Shown here in pieces: positions 50,464-58,867 of a stretch of DNA of 64,000 nucleotides. The DNA is from Vallicoccus soli. Its GTDB lineage: Bacteria > Actinomycetota > Actinomycetes > Motilibacterales > Motilibacteraceae. The position numbers and the translations under genes were made by a program. How positions within the stretch are numbered: the first letter of the stretch is position 1; each line of letters starts with the position of its first letter. The stretch is taken from the NCBI RefSeq assembly GCF_003594885.1, contig NZ_QZEZ01000012.1, positions 23,656-87,655 of the forward strand, in the 5' to 3' direction. The notes beneath the pieces were generated by a model. It did not search any database. It was not told where the DNA came from and was given only the letters and a program-made list of their open reading frames with translations.

Positions 50464-50513
50464 CGCCGAGGGGCGGGCCGCCGGACCCTCGTCCGGCGAC
50501 CCGCCCCTCGGCG
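50464..50513 (-). terminator. Long hairpin after flgE
   Basis: A 14-bp perfect outer stem (CGCCGAGGGGCGGG, 50464-50477, with 50500-50513), one mismatch, a 7-bp inner stem and a 6-base loop. It begins 12 bases past the flgE stop and is the strongest terminator-like structure of the window. Confidence 0.85.
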
Positions 50514-50525
50514 GCGTACGGCGCG

Positions 50526-51707
50526 TCAGCGCTTGAGGTTGACCAGGTCCTGGAGCATCTCGTCGGAGCTGGTGATGACGCGCGAGTTCGCCTGGAAGCC
50601 GCGCTGGGCGACGATGAGGTTCGTGAACTCCTGGGCGAGGTCCACGTTGCTCATCTCGAGCATGCCCGAGGTCATGAGGCCGCGGCCGCCGGTGCCGGCC
50701 TCGCCGACGAGGGCGACGCCGGAGTTCACAGTGCTGCGGTAGAGCGAGCCGCCGACCTTCTCCAGGCCGGGCGGGTTGTTGAAGTTGGCGAGGGCGACCT
50801 GGCCCAGCGCCTGCTTCAGGCCGTTGGAGAAGACGCCCATGAGGGTGCCGTCGGGGGCCATCGTGTACGAGTTCAGCGTGCCCATGGCGCCGCCGTCCTG
50901 CGAGGTGGCGGCGATGGTGGTCTGCCCGCCGAAGGCCGTGATGCGGCTGAGGTCGACGGTGATGTCGCCCCAGTTCGCGGCGACGGTCGTCGAGGCCTCG
51001 CTGGTGAGGCGGCCGCGCTCGTCGAAGGTCATGCTGAACGCCGGGCCGCCGGTGTTGGGCTGCACGGACCAGGTGCTGGCGTCGACCTGGGTGAAGGTGA
51101 AGCCGAGCTCGACCTTGTTGCCGAGGTCGTCGTACGCCTCGATCGACCGGAAGAGCGGCTTGCCGGCGGCGCCGTCGGCCGGCAGGTTGCCGCTGAGCCC
51201 GGCGTTGGCCGTCGGCTTCGGCGGCAGGATCGTGTCGACCGGCAGCTTGATCTCGCCCAGCGGGCCGTTCGGGTTGATCTCGCCGTCGCGGGCCGTCCAG
51301 CCCATGACGAGCCCGCCGTCGGGGTTGATGAGGCGGCCGTTGGTGTCGAAGTTGAACGACCCGGCGCGGGTGAAGAGGTCCTCGTTGCCCTTGCGGACCA
51401 CGAAGAAGCCGTCGCCCTCGATGCGCAGGTCGGTGGCGCTGCCGGTGGCCTGCGCCGAGCCCTGCGCGAAGTTCGTCGTGATGCCCGCGACGCGCACGCC
51501 GAGGCCGATCTGCGCGGGGTTGGTGCCGCCGATGCCCTCCTGCGGGGCGCCGGCCGCGCGGACGAGCTGGCTCAGGGTGTCCTGGAAGACCGTGGTGCTG
51601 GACTTGAAGCCCGCGGTGTTGACGTTGGCGATGTTGTTGCCGGTCACGTCCATCATGACCTGGTGCGAGCGCAGGCCGCTGATGCCGGAGAACAGCGAAC
51701 GGAGCAT
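50526..51707 (-). CDS. flgE: Flagellar hook protein FlgE
   Basis: 393-residue hook subunit. The N-terminal rod/hook signature is SLFSGISGLRSHQVMMDVTG with NNIANVNTAGFKSS, and the C terminus ends with the coiled segment EFTNLIVAQRGFQANSRVIT. Middle D1/D2 beta domains include ATDLRIEGDGFFVVR. ATG at 51707 with ribosome site AGAGGA. Last gene of the flgB-to-flgE unit, followed by the hairpin at 50464-50513. Confidence 0.95.
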   Translation of the reverse strand: MLRSLFSGISGLRSHQVMMDVTGNNIANVNTAGFKSSTTVFQDTLSQLVRAAGAPQEGIGGTNPAQIGLGVRVAGITTNFAQGSAQATGSATDLRIEGDGFFVVRKGNEDLFTRAGSFNFDTNGRLINPDGGLVMGWTARDGEINPNGPLGEIKLPVDTILPPKPTANAGLSGNLPADGAAGKPLFRSIEAYDDLGNKVELGFTFTQVDASTWSVQPNTGGPAFSMTFDERGRLTSEASTTVAANWGDITVDLSRITAFGGQTTIAATSQDGGAMGTLNSYTMAPDGTLMGVFSNGLKQALGQVALANFNNPPGLEKVGGSLYRSTVNSGVALVGEAGTGGRGLMTSGMLEMSNVDLAQEFTNLIVAQRGFQANSRVITSSDEMLQDLVNLKR

Positions 51708-51751
51708 GGGGGTCCTCTCGAGGTGGTGCGGGTCGGTGGGGGTGGCGCGCG

Positions 51752-52192
51752 TCAGCCGGCGGTGCGGACTTCCTTCACCGCACCGACGGCGACATCCGTG
51801 TCACCGACGCGCAGGGTGGGCCCGGTGGCCGCGAACTTGAGGCCGGTGACGAGGCCCGTGGCCTCGTTGCCGTCGGCGCCGACGTAGGTCACGGTGCGAC
51901 CCAGGAAGGCGCTTCCCGCCATGGCGCTCTGCGTGGCCAGCAGCTCCGCCGTCGTCTTCGCCATCTCCTCGAGCTTCTCGACCTGCGTGAAGGAGGCCGT
52001 CTGCTGCATGAAGGTGGAGCTGTCGGTCGGCTTGCTCGGGTCCTGGTACTTCAGCTGGGCGACGAGGAGCTTGAGGAACGCGTCCTTGCCGAGCTCGTTG
52101 CTCCCCGTCGTGGTGGTCGAGGGCGTGCGGGCCTTCAGCATCGCCTCGGCGACGGTCTGGCTGACCCCGGTGACGGAGCTGGTGTCGGGCAT
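51752..52192 (-). CDS. flgD: Flagellar hook capping/assembly protein FlgD
   Basis: 146 residues, shorter than the 220-240 of enterobacterial FlgD. The N-terminal scaffold signature LGKDAFLKLLVAQLKYQDPS with MQQTASFTQVEKLEEM is clear. It then has only one small beta domain (LGRTVTYVGADGNEATGLVT to the end), consistent with the compact FlgD of Gram-positive bacteria. Lies between fliK and flgE. Confidence 0.93.
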   Translation of the reverse strand: MPDTSSVTGVSQTVAEAMLKARTPSTTTTGSNELGKDAFLKLLVAQLKYQDPSKPTDSSTFMQQTASFTQVEKLEEMAKTTAELLATQSAMAGSAFLGRTVTYVGADGNEATGLVTGLKFAATGPTLRVGDTDVAVGAVKEVRTAG

Positions 52193-52201
52193 GCGTCCCT
52201 C

Positions 52202-54316
52202 TCAGACGTGCAGGTCGATCCCGCGGCTGCGGGACCCGTCGGGCCTGTAGGTGGTCTCGGCCGGTACGGCCCCGGGCTGGAGCCCCGCGGACCACCCGGT
52301 GCGGCGGGCCCAGCGCGCAGCGGCGTCGCCGCCGGGGCGCTCCTGCCCGCCGGGCGCTCCCGAGCCGGCCCGGGACCCGTCGCCGGCGTCGCGGCCCTCC
52401 CGGCCCTCACGGCCCTCACGGCCGGCGGGGGCGTCCTGGGTGGATACGTCGAGCCGGCCGGCGCGGACGCCGGCCTCGTCGAGCGCGCGCCGGAGGTCCG
52501 GCAGCGCCTGGCGCAGCAGGTCGCGGCTGGCGTCGCCGGTGCCCTGCAGGGCGACCCCGACCTCGCCCGCGCGCACCTCGACGACCACCCGGACGGGGCC
52601 GAGGTCGTCGGGGGCGAGGACGAGGGTCATGGTGTGCGTGCCGTCGGTCCCCCTCCGGTGCGCGGCGAGCACGCCGGGCGCGAGCTGGGCCGCGGTGCCG
52701 GCGGGCGTGCCGGGCGCGGGCCGCGGCGCGCCCGCGTCGGCCCCGTGGGCGGGGTCGAGGGCGCGCGCGTCCGCGGCGAGCACGGTGGCGCGGGCGGCGC
52801 CCGCCGCGTCGGCCAGCGGCGCGGGCGCGTCGGCCGCCGGGTCGGCCGCGAGGGCCGTCCTGTCGGCGTCGGCGGCACCGGCCGCCAGGGCGTCGAGCAG
52901 CAGCGCGGCCGCCGCGTCGTCCGCGCCCGTCGTCGTCGCGCCGGCGTCCGTGGTCGACGGTGCCGCGGGGGCAGCGCCGCCGGCCGTCGGGGCGGCCCCT
53001 GCGGCCGGGGCCGCGGGGACGGTCGGGCCCGCGGCACCCGTGGCGCCGGCGGCTCCGTCGGCTCCGTCGGCTCCGTCGGCTCCGTCGGCTCCGGGTCCGC
53101 CGGGGAGCGCGCCCGCCCGGGGGTCAGTGCCCTGGCCGGGCGCCCCCTGGCCGGGCGTCCCCTGGTCCGCGTCCCCCTGGCCCGCGCTCCCCTGGCCCGC
53201 GCTGCCCTGGCCCGTGGCGTCCTGGCCCGCGCCGCCCGCCTGGGGGGCACCCTCAGGAGGCGTGGGCGCGGCCGGGGCGGTGGCCCCCTGCTCGGGGGTG
53301 CCGGTGGCGTCGGCGGCCGTACCGCTGGTGGCGTCGGCGGCCGAGCCGGCCGAGCCGGCCGAGCCGGCCGAGCCGGCCGCGGCCCCGGCGGCGCCGTGCG
53401 CGGGCGCGTCCGCCGTGCCGGCGGCGGGCGGCGGCACGTGGACCTGCTGGCCGGAGGGGACCGCCGTGGGCTGCAGCGCCGGTGCGCCGGGCACGGTGGG
53501 CGTCGTGGTCGACGGACCGGTCTGCGGCGCCGCCTGCGCCGCCTGCGCCGCCTGCGCGGTCTGCGCCGCCTGCGCGGTCTGCGCGGTCTGCGCGGTCTGC
53601 GCCGCCTGCGCGCCCGTCGCGCCGGCCACCGCCGCGGGCGGACCGGCGGCCGCGGCCACCGCCGGGTCCGCGGCGGGGGTCTGCGCGGTGACGGGCTGCG
53701 CCGCGACCCCGGTCGCCCCGGTCACGTCGGACGGGGCGTCCTCGCCCGCGGGCGTCCCGGGACGGTCGGCGGGCCCGGCCGTGCCGGGACCGCCCGCGGC
53801 GACGGCCCCGTCGGCCGCGGCCCCGCGCGCCCCGGGGCCGCGGCCCTCGTCGTCCGGGCGGTGCGCGGCACCGAGGCCGAGCCGGCCCTGCGTGGCCCGC
53901 GCGACCGCGGGGTCGGGGGCGCGCTCGACGGGGCCCGCGTGACGCTCCACGTGGTGGTCGACGGGGTGGTCGGCAGGGCGCGCCGCGCGGCGGGTGCGGG
54001 CGGCCGTACCGGTCGGGTCGTCGTGGGCGCGCCGCGCCGCAGGCTCGGGGGCCGGCTCGGGCCGGCGCCCGGACGTGCGCCCGGACGTGCGCTCGGGGGT
54101 GCGGGCACCGGGGGCGTCGGCGCGGCGCGGGCCGCCCCGGTCCTGGCCCTCGCCCTGCGGGCGCTCGCGGTGCTGGACGCCGGCGGCCGCGCAGTCCCCC
54201 GCGAGCGACGCGACGACGGCGGCGAAGTCGGCGCCGCGGCCCGTGCCGCGCGGGGCCCGCGACGTGCCTGCGGCCGCGGGACCGTGCGCCGCGGCGGCGA
54301 CGGGGGCGTACGTCAT
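52202..54316 (-). CDS. fliK: Flagellar hook-length control protein FliK-like
   Basis: 704 residues. The C-terminal FliK domain (about 560-650) has THTMTLVLAPDDLGPVRVVV then EVRAGEVGVALQGTGDASRD and LRQALPDLRRALDEAGVRAG, matching the export-switch domain that contacts FlhB. The first 550 residues are low complexity, with many Ala/Pro/Gly/Thr-Gln tracts such as (AQTAQ)n, (GSA)n, (GQGSA)n and (DGA)n, consistent with a flexible molecular ruler. ATG at 54316 overlaps the upstream hydrolase stop. Confidence 0.85.
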   Translation of the reverse strand: MTYAPVAAAAHGPAAAGTSRAPRGTGRGADFAAVVASLAGDCAAAGVQHRERPQGEGQDRGGPRRADAPGARTPERTSGRTSGRRPEPAPEPAARRAHDDPTGTAARTRRAARPADHPVDHHVERHAGPVERAPDPAVARATQGRLGLGAAHRPDDEGRGPGARGAAADGAVAAGGPGTAGPADRPGTPAGEDAPSDVTGATGVAAQPVTAQTPAADPAVAAAAGPPAAVAGATGAQAAQTAQTAQTAQAAQTAQAAQAAQAAPQTGPSTTTPTVPGAPALQPTAVPSGQQVHVPPPAAGTADAPAHGAAGAAAGSAGSAGSAGSAADATSGTAADATGTPEQGATAPAAPTPPEGAPQAGGAGQDATGQGSAGQGSAGQGDADQGTPGQGAPGQGTDPRAGALPGGPGADGADGADGADGAAGATGAAGPTVPAAPAAGAAPTAGGAAPAAPSTTDAGATTTGADDAAAALLLDALAAGAADADRTALAADPAADAPAPLADAAGAARATVLAADARALDPAHGADAGAPRPAPGTPAGTAAQLAPGVLAAHRRGTDGTHTMTLVLAPDDLGPVRVVVEVRAGEVGVALQGTGDASRDLLRQALPDLRRALDEAGVRAGRLDVSTQDAPAGREGREGREGRDAGDGSRAGSGAPGGQERPGGDAAARWARRTGWSAGLQPGAVPAETTYRPDGSRSRGIDLHV

Positions 54317-55395
54317 CGGGAGCCGCCGTAGGCGGCCATGACCTTGCGCACGTAGCTCTGCGTCTCCTCGTACGGCGGGATGCCGTCGTACTTGCGGACG
54401 GCACCCGGGCCGGCGTTGTAGGCGGCGAGCGCGAGCTCGGTCGAGCCGAAGCTGCGCAGGTGGCTCTTGAGGAGTCGGGCGGCACCGTCCACGGCTTGAG
54501 CCGGGTCCATCGGGTCGACGCCGAGCTCGCGGGCGGTGCCCGGCATGATCTGCATGAGGCCGCGGGCGCCGGCCGGGCTCACGGCGTCCGCGCGGTAGCT
54601 CGACTCGGTGCGCGCGACGGCCGAGAGCAGGCGCGCGGGCACCCCGTGCTCGGCGGAGGCGGCGTTGAAGAGGTCGGCGTACGGCCCGGTGGCCGCGCCG
54701 CCGGACGGGCGGGCGGCGGAGGAGCCCGCGGCCGGGGCGTCGGGCAGGACCCGGCGCACCGCCGACGGCGTCTCCCAGACCTTGGCGACCTCGACGTCCT
54801 TGCCGGTGCGCGGCGCGTGGATCATCTTCCCGTCGCCGATGTAGATGCCGACGTGGTGCACGGGGCTGCCGAAGAAGACGAGGTCGCCGGGGCGGGCGTC
54901 GGACAGGCCGTCGACGCGCCGCCCGGCGCGCGCCTGGTCGCGGCTCACCCGCGGCACGTCGATGCCGAAGCGCTCGTACACGACCTGCACGAGGCCGGAG
55001 CAGTCCAGGCCGCCCTCGGAGAGCGACTCGCCGCCCCACACGTACGGCACCCCGAGGTACGTGCGCGCCTCGGCGACGACCTCCGCGCCGCTGGTGCCGC
55101 TGGTGCCGCTGGTGCCGCTGGTGCTGCCCGTGCCGCCGCTGCGCGGGGCGCCGGGGGCGGCGCCGGCCGCGCCGGCGGCCGAGGGGTCGGTGAGGGAGGC
55201 GGCCGGGTCGGTGAGGGTGGCCGTCGGGCCGGCGAGCGCCGCGGTCCCCGCCGTGGAGCGCGTCGCGAGCTGCGTGCTCGCGGTCCGCAGCTCGGAGGCG
55301 AACGCCTGCCCGGTGGGGACGCCGGAGGGCGCGCCGAAGCGCGCCTGGATCGCCGCGATGCGGCTCTGGACGTCGAGGATCGCGCTCGGGCTCAC
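54313..55395 (-). CDS. Bifunctional NlpC/P60 peptidase and lytic transglycosylase of the flagellar operon
   Basis: 360 residues. After a Ser/Thr/Gly-rich start, an NlpC/P60 domain (about 103-215) carries Cys132 in LDCSGLVQVVYERFG, His in SPVHHVGIYIGDG and a third polar site in MIHAPRTG. A C-terminal SLT domain (about 240-355) has Glu264 in ARTESSYRADAVSPAGARG, LMQIMPGTAREL and LALAAYNAGPGAVRKY. No classical signal peptide, so it may be exported by the flagellar apparatus. Its place between fliJ and fliK suggests it opens peptidoglycan for the rod/hook, replacing FlgJ. Confidence 0.88.
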   Translation of the reverse strand: MSPSAILDVQSRIAAIQARFGAPSGVPTGQAFASELRTASTQLATRSTAGTAALAGPTATLTDPAASLTDPSAAGAAGAAPGAPRSGGTGSTSGTSGTSGTSGAEVVAEARTYLGVPYVWGGESLSEGGLDCSGLVQVVYERFGIDVPRVSRDQARAGRRVDGLSDARPGDLVFFGSPVHHVGIYIGDGKMIHAPRTGKDVEVAKVWETPSAVRRVLPDAPAAGSSAARPSGGAATGPYADLFNAASAEHGVPARLLSAVARTESSYRADAVSPAGARGLMQIMPGTARELGVDPMDPAQAVDGAARLLKSHLRSFGSTELALAAYNAGPGAVRKYDGIPPYEETQSYVRKVMAAYGGSR

Positions 55396-55820
55396 CAGGT
55401 CTCCCGGGTCCGTCGGTGGTGGTCCGCTCCGGTGCGGTCGTCGACCGCGAGCTGCTCGCGCCGCTCCTGCTCGGCACGCAGGGCGGCGGCCTGCCGCTCC
55501 GCGAGCCGCTCCACGCCGCGACGGGCGGCGCGGGCCTCGGCCCAGGCGCCGAGGCGCTCGGAGACGACGCCGTCGGCCTCGCCGACGAGCGCGCGCGCCG
55601 CGGCCGCCTCGGCCGCCAGGGAGGTGCGCGCCGCCATGATCCCGGCCCAGTGGGCGGATCCGGTGGCGGTCACGGGGCTCTCCAGGCGGTCCTCGAAGCG
55701 GCGCAGGGTCGCGCGCGCCTTCTCGGCCTCGGCGCGTGCGAGGGCTACCTCGGCACTCGCGACCTCCTCCTGGACCTTGCGCACCCGCAGGACCGCGGCG
55801 AGGGCGTTGCGGCGCGGCAT
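55392..55820 (-). CDS. fliJ: Flagellar export protein FliJ-like coiled-coil protein
   Basis: A 142-residue, highly charged, almost wholly helical protein with heptad-like Ala/Glu/Arg patterns (VRKVQEEVASAEVALARAEA, AERQAAALRAEQERREQLAV). Sequence identity to FliJ is not obvious, but length, coiled-coil nature and position after fliI are typical. In the family it docks in the FliI ring and FlhA. ATG at 55820 shares a base with the fliI stop; its stop overlaps the hydrolase GTG. Confidence 0.8.
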   Translation of the reverse strand: MPRRNALAAVLRVRKVQEEVASAEVALARAEAEKARATLRRFEDRLESPVTATGSAHWAGIMAARTSLAAEAAAARALVGEADGVVSERLGAWAEARAARRGVERLAERQAAALRAEQERREQLAVDDRTGADHHRRTRETW

Positions 55821-57139
55821 CAGGCACCTCCGGCGACGAGGGCGTGCAGGGCGTCCCACGCCTCGGCGGCGCCGGTGCTCTCCCCGAGGCCCTGGCGCAG
55901 GAAGCCGTCGACGGCGGGGCCGAGCTCGCGGGCCCGGTCGACGGCGGGGTTGCTGCCGGGGACGTACGCCCCGATCTCGATGAGCTCCTTGGCGTCCCGG
56001 TGCGCGGCGAGGAGCCGGCGCAGCTCGGTGGCCGCGGCCTTCTGGTCCGGCGTCGTGACCGCCCCCGCGACGCGCGAGACCGACTCGAGCACGTCGATGC
56101 TGGGGAAGTGCCCCGCGGTCGCCAGCGCCCGGGTGAGCGTGACGTGCCCGTCGAGGATCGAGCGGGCGGTGTCGCCGATCGGCTCGTTGTGGTCGTCGCC
56201 CTCGACGAGGACGGTGTAGATGCCCGTGATGGAGCCGCGCTCGCCCGGCCCCGCCCGCTCGAGCAGGCGCGGCAGCAGGGCGAAGACGCTCGGCGGGTAG
56301 CCGCGGGTCGCCGGCGGCTCCCCCGCCGACAGGCCCACCTCGCGCTGCGCCATGGCGGTGCGCGTCAGCGAGTCCATCATGAGGACGACGTCGCGGCCCT
56401 CGTCGCGGAAGTGCTCCGCGATGCGGGTGGCGACGAAGGCGGCGCGCAGGCGGACCATCGGCGGCTCGTCGCTCGTGGCGACGACGACGACCGAGCGGGC
56501 CAGCCCCTCCGGGCCGAGGTCGTTCTCCAGGAACTCGCGCACCTCGCGGCCGCGCTCGCCGACGAGGCAGACGACGTTGATGCTCGCCTCGCTGCCGCGG
56601 GCGATCATCGACAGGAGCGAGGACTTGCCGACGCCGGAGCCGGCGAAGATGCCGATGCGCTGGCCGCGCCCGAGCGGGACGAGGGTGTCGAGGGCCCGTA
56701 CGCCCACCGACAGCGGCGCGTCGACGCGTTGGCGGCGCAGCGGGTTGGGCGCGGTGGCGTCGACGCGGACCCGGGGGACCCCGTCGAGCGGCGGGCCGCC
56801 GTCGATGGGGCGGCCCAGGCCGTCCAGCACGCGCCCGCGCAGGGCCTCGCCCACGGGGACGAGCAGCGGGGCGCCCGTGGGCAGCACCGGCAGGCCCGCG
56901 CGGATGCCGTGCGTGGACCCGATGGGCATGCACTGCAGCTCGCGCGGCCCGACGGCCACGACCTCGGCGGAGACGCAGGCGTCGCCGTCGCGGGCGATCT
57001 CGACGAGGTCGCCGACGGCGGCCTCGACCCCGGCGACCGACACGGTCAGCCCGACGATGGAGGTGACCTCGCCGGTGACCCGCGGGCGGGCGGCGGCGAG
57101 CGCAGCGGCGGGGAGCCGCAGGGCGGTCGGGACGCTCAC
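55820..57139 (-). CDS. fliI: Flagellum-specific ATP synthase FliI
   Basis: 439-residue export ATPase related to F1-beta. Walker A FAGSGVGKSSLL near 163-174, Walker B VVLMMDSLTRTAMAQREVGL, and the type III ATPase motif GEPPATRGYPPSVFALLPRL are intact, with an N-terminal beta-barrel domain before. GTG at 57139 was chosen because it overlaps the fliH stop (GTGA); the longer frame upstream is Arg-rich shadow sequence. Confidence 0.96.
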   Translation of the reverse strand: MSVPTALRLPAAALAAARPRVTGEVTSIVGLTVSVAGVEAAVGDLVEIARDGDACVSAEVVAVGPRELQCMPIGSTHGIRAGLPVLPTGAPLLVPVGEALRGRVLDGLGRPIDGGPPLDGVPRVRVDATAPNPLRRQRVDAPLSVGVRALDTLVPLGRGQRIGIFAGSGVGKSSLLSMIARGSEASINVVCLVGERGREVREFLENDLGPEGLARSVVVVATSDEPPMVRLRAAFVATRIAEHFRDEGRDVVLMMDSLTRTAMAQREVGLSAGEPPATRGYPPSVFALLPRLLERAGPGERGSITGIYTVLVEGDDHNEPIGDTARSILDGHVTLTRALATAGHFPSIDVLESVSRVAGAVTTPDQKAAATELRRLLAAHRDAKELIEIGAYVPGSNPAVDRARELGPAVDGFLRQGLGESTGAAEAWDALHALVAGGA

Positions 57140-57855
57140 GGGACGAGGACCTCCCGCACGCGCGCAAGCGCTGTCCCGAGCTGCGCGTCGACGTGCGTCG
57201 CGTCGCAGTCGGCGAGGCACCCACCGCGCTCGACCCCGGGGTCGGCGACGAGGGTCACGTCGCGGCCGGGGACCGGCGCCGCGAGGCCGGCGAGGGCGGC
57301 GTGGTCCTCCGGGTGCAGCCGCGCCACCACGGGGCGCCCCCGCGGCACGAGGTCCAGGGCGCGGCGCAGCGCGTCGAGGCCCGGGGACTCCGCGACGGTG
57401 AGCTCCCGCGCCAGCAGGGCGGCCGCCAGCTCGAGCGCCGCGGTCAGCGCCGCGTCGCGCAGCTGCTCGGCCGGGACGACCGCGCGGCGCTCGAGGGCGC
57501 CGGCGGCGTCGTCGAGGGCCCGTACGGCCCGCGCCACGTCCTGCGCCCGCCGCGCCTCGGCGGCGTCGAGCCGGCGCTGCGCCGCGTCGGCCTCGGCCCG
57601 GACCGCCCCGCTCGCGGCGGCGACGCCCTCGGCCCAGCCGGCGGCGTAGCCCTCGGCGCGGGCCGCCTCGCGGACCTGCTGCGCGACCTCCTCGAAGGCG
57701 CGGTCGAGCGCCGGGTCGACGAGGCGCGGGTCGGCGGTGCCGGAGCGGACGAAGCGCGAGCTGCGCAGGTCCACGTCCAGGCGCGCGGCCGCGGCGCCGG
57801 CCGCGTCGGTGCCGCGGATCACGCCCGCGGGCACCCGCTCAGGCGACGAACTCAT
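57136..57855 (-). CDS. fliH: Flagellar assembly protein FliH-like
   Basis: 239 residues. A disordered N terminus precedes an Ala/Glu-rich helical stator-stalk region (EEVAQQVREAARAEGYAAGW, with AEADAAQRRLDAAEARRAQD) and a C-terminal FliH/V-ATPase E-like domain (VVARLHPEDHAALAGLA and the final Cys-containing VERGGCLADCDATHVDAQLG). Regulates the export ATPase FliI in the family. ATG at 57855 overlaps the fliG end by 17 bases. Confidence 0.87.
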   Translation of the reverse strand: MSSSPERVPAGVIRGTDAAGAAAARLDVDLRSSRFVRSGTADPRLVDPALDRAFEEVAQQVREAARAEGYAAGWAEGVAAASGAVRAEADAAQRRLDAAEARRAQDVARAVRALDDAAGALERRAVVPAEQLRDAALTAALELAAALLARELTVAESPGLDALRRALDLVPRGRPVVARLHPEDHAALAGLAAPVPGRDVTLVADPGVERGGCLADCDATHVDAQLGTALARVREVLVP

Positions 57856-58867
57856 CCTCGCTCCCCCCACCCCGCGCGATGACGATCTGGCCGGACTCCT
57901 CGAGGGTGCGGATGACCTGGACGACCTTGACCTGGGCCTCCTCGACGGTGCTGAGGCGGACCGGGCCGAGCATCTCGATCTCGTCGGCCAGGTTGGCCGC
58001 CGCGCGCTCGGAGAGGTTCTTCATGACCTTGTCGCGGACGTCCGCGCGCACGCCCTTGAGGGCGGTGGCGAGGTCGTTCGTCTCGACCTGGCGCAGGATG
58101 AGCTGGATCGAGCGGTCGTCGATGCCGGTGATGTCCTCGAACATGAACATGCGGCTGCGGACCTCCTCGGCGAGCGCGGGGTCGCGCCCCTCGAGGCCCT
58201 CGAGGATGAGCCGCTCGGTCGCCCGGTCGGCCCGGTTGATGATGTCGACCAGCGGCTGCAGGCCGCCGATCTCGGACAGGTCCGACGGCTGCAGGACCGA
58301 GGACAGCTTGCGCTCCAGGGTCGCCTCGACCGACTTGATGATCTCGGGCGACGTGCGGTCCATGACCGCGATGCGGTGGGCGACGTCCGCCTGCAGCTGC
58401 GAGGGCAGGCCGGAGAGCACCATGGACGCCTGGTCCGCGGTCATGTGCGCGAGGACCAGGGCGATGGTCTGCGGGTGCTCGTCCTGCAGGAACGACAGCA
58501 GCTGGCGCGGGTCGGCCTGGTGCAGGAACTGGAACGGCATCTCCATGACGGCCGCGGAGATGCGGGACAGGATCTCGCCGGCCCGGTCGTCGCCGAGCGA
58601 GTCGCTGAGCAGGTCGCGGGCGTAGCCGAAGCCGCCCTGCCCGACGAACGCGCGGGCCTTGACCATCTCGTGGAACTCGGTGAGGACGTCCTCGGCGACC
58701 GTCGTCTCGACGTCCTGCAGGCGGACGATCTCCGCCATGATCTCCTCGACCTCGGTCTCGCGCATCTCCGCGAGGATCCGGGCGCTGGCCTCGCGGCCCA
58801 TCTGGACGAGCAGCACGGCGGCCTTGCGCGGCCCCGTCATCACCTCGTCGGCGGTCTGCGTCGCCAT
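57839..58867 (-). CDS. fliG: Flagellar motor switch protein FliG
   Basis: 342-residue rotor protein that couples the MS ring to the stators. Three armadillo-like domains; the EHPQT motif is present in SFLQDEHPQTIALVLAHM (about 122-139), and the C-terminal torque helix reads DRSIQLILRQVETNDLATAL with the charged residues expected to meet MotA, followed by VQVIRTLEESGQIVIARGG. ATG at 58867 shares a base with the fliF stop. Confidence 0.97.
   Translation of the reverse strand: MATQTADEVMTGPRKAAVLLVQMGREASARILAEMRETEVEEIMAEIVRLQDVETTVAEDVLTEFHEMVKARAFVGQGGFGYARDLLSDSLGDDRAGEILSRISAAVMEMPFQFLHQADPRQLLSFLQDEHPQTIALVLAHMTADQASMVLSGLPSQLQADVAHRIAVMDRTSPEIIKSVEATLERKLSSVLQPSDLSEIGGLQPLVDIINRADRATERLILEGLEGRDPALAEEVRSRMFMFEDITGIDDRSIQLILRQVETNDLATALKGVRADVRDKVMKNLSERAAANLADEIEMLGPVRLSTVEEAQVKVVQVIRTLEESGQIVIARGGGSEDEFVA

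Noticed and set aside
50248..50525. A short gene or small RNA in the gap between flbD and flgE
   Set aside because: The gap is accounted for by the flgE hairpin and the flbD promoter motif; I saw no ribosome site with a plausible frame.
50503..50531. CTCAAG-N16-GCCGAGGG at the flgE end as another sigma-28 promoter
   Set aside because: The -35 is flgE coding sequence, spacing is 16 rather than 15, and the -10 lies in the terminator stem; probably coincidence.
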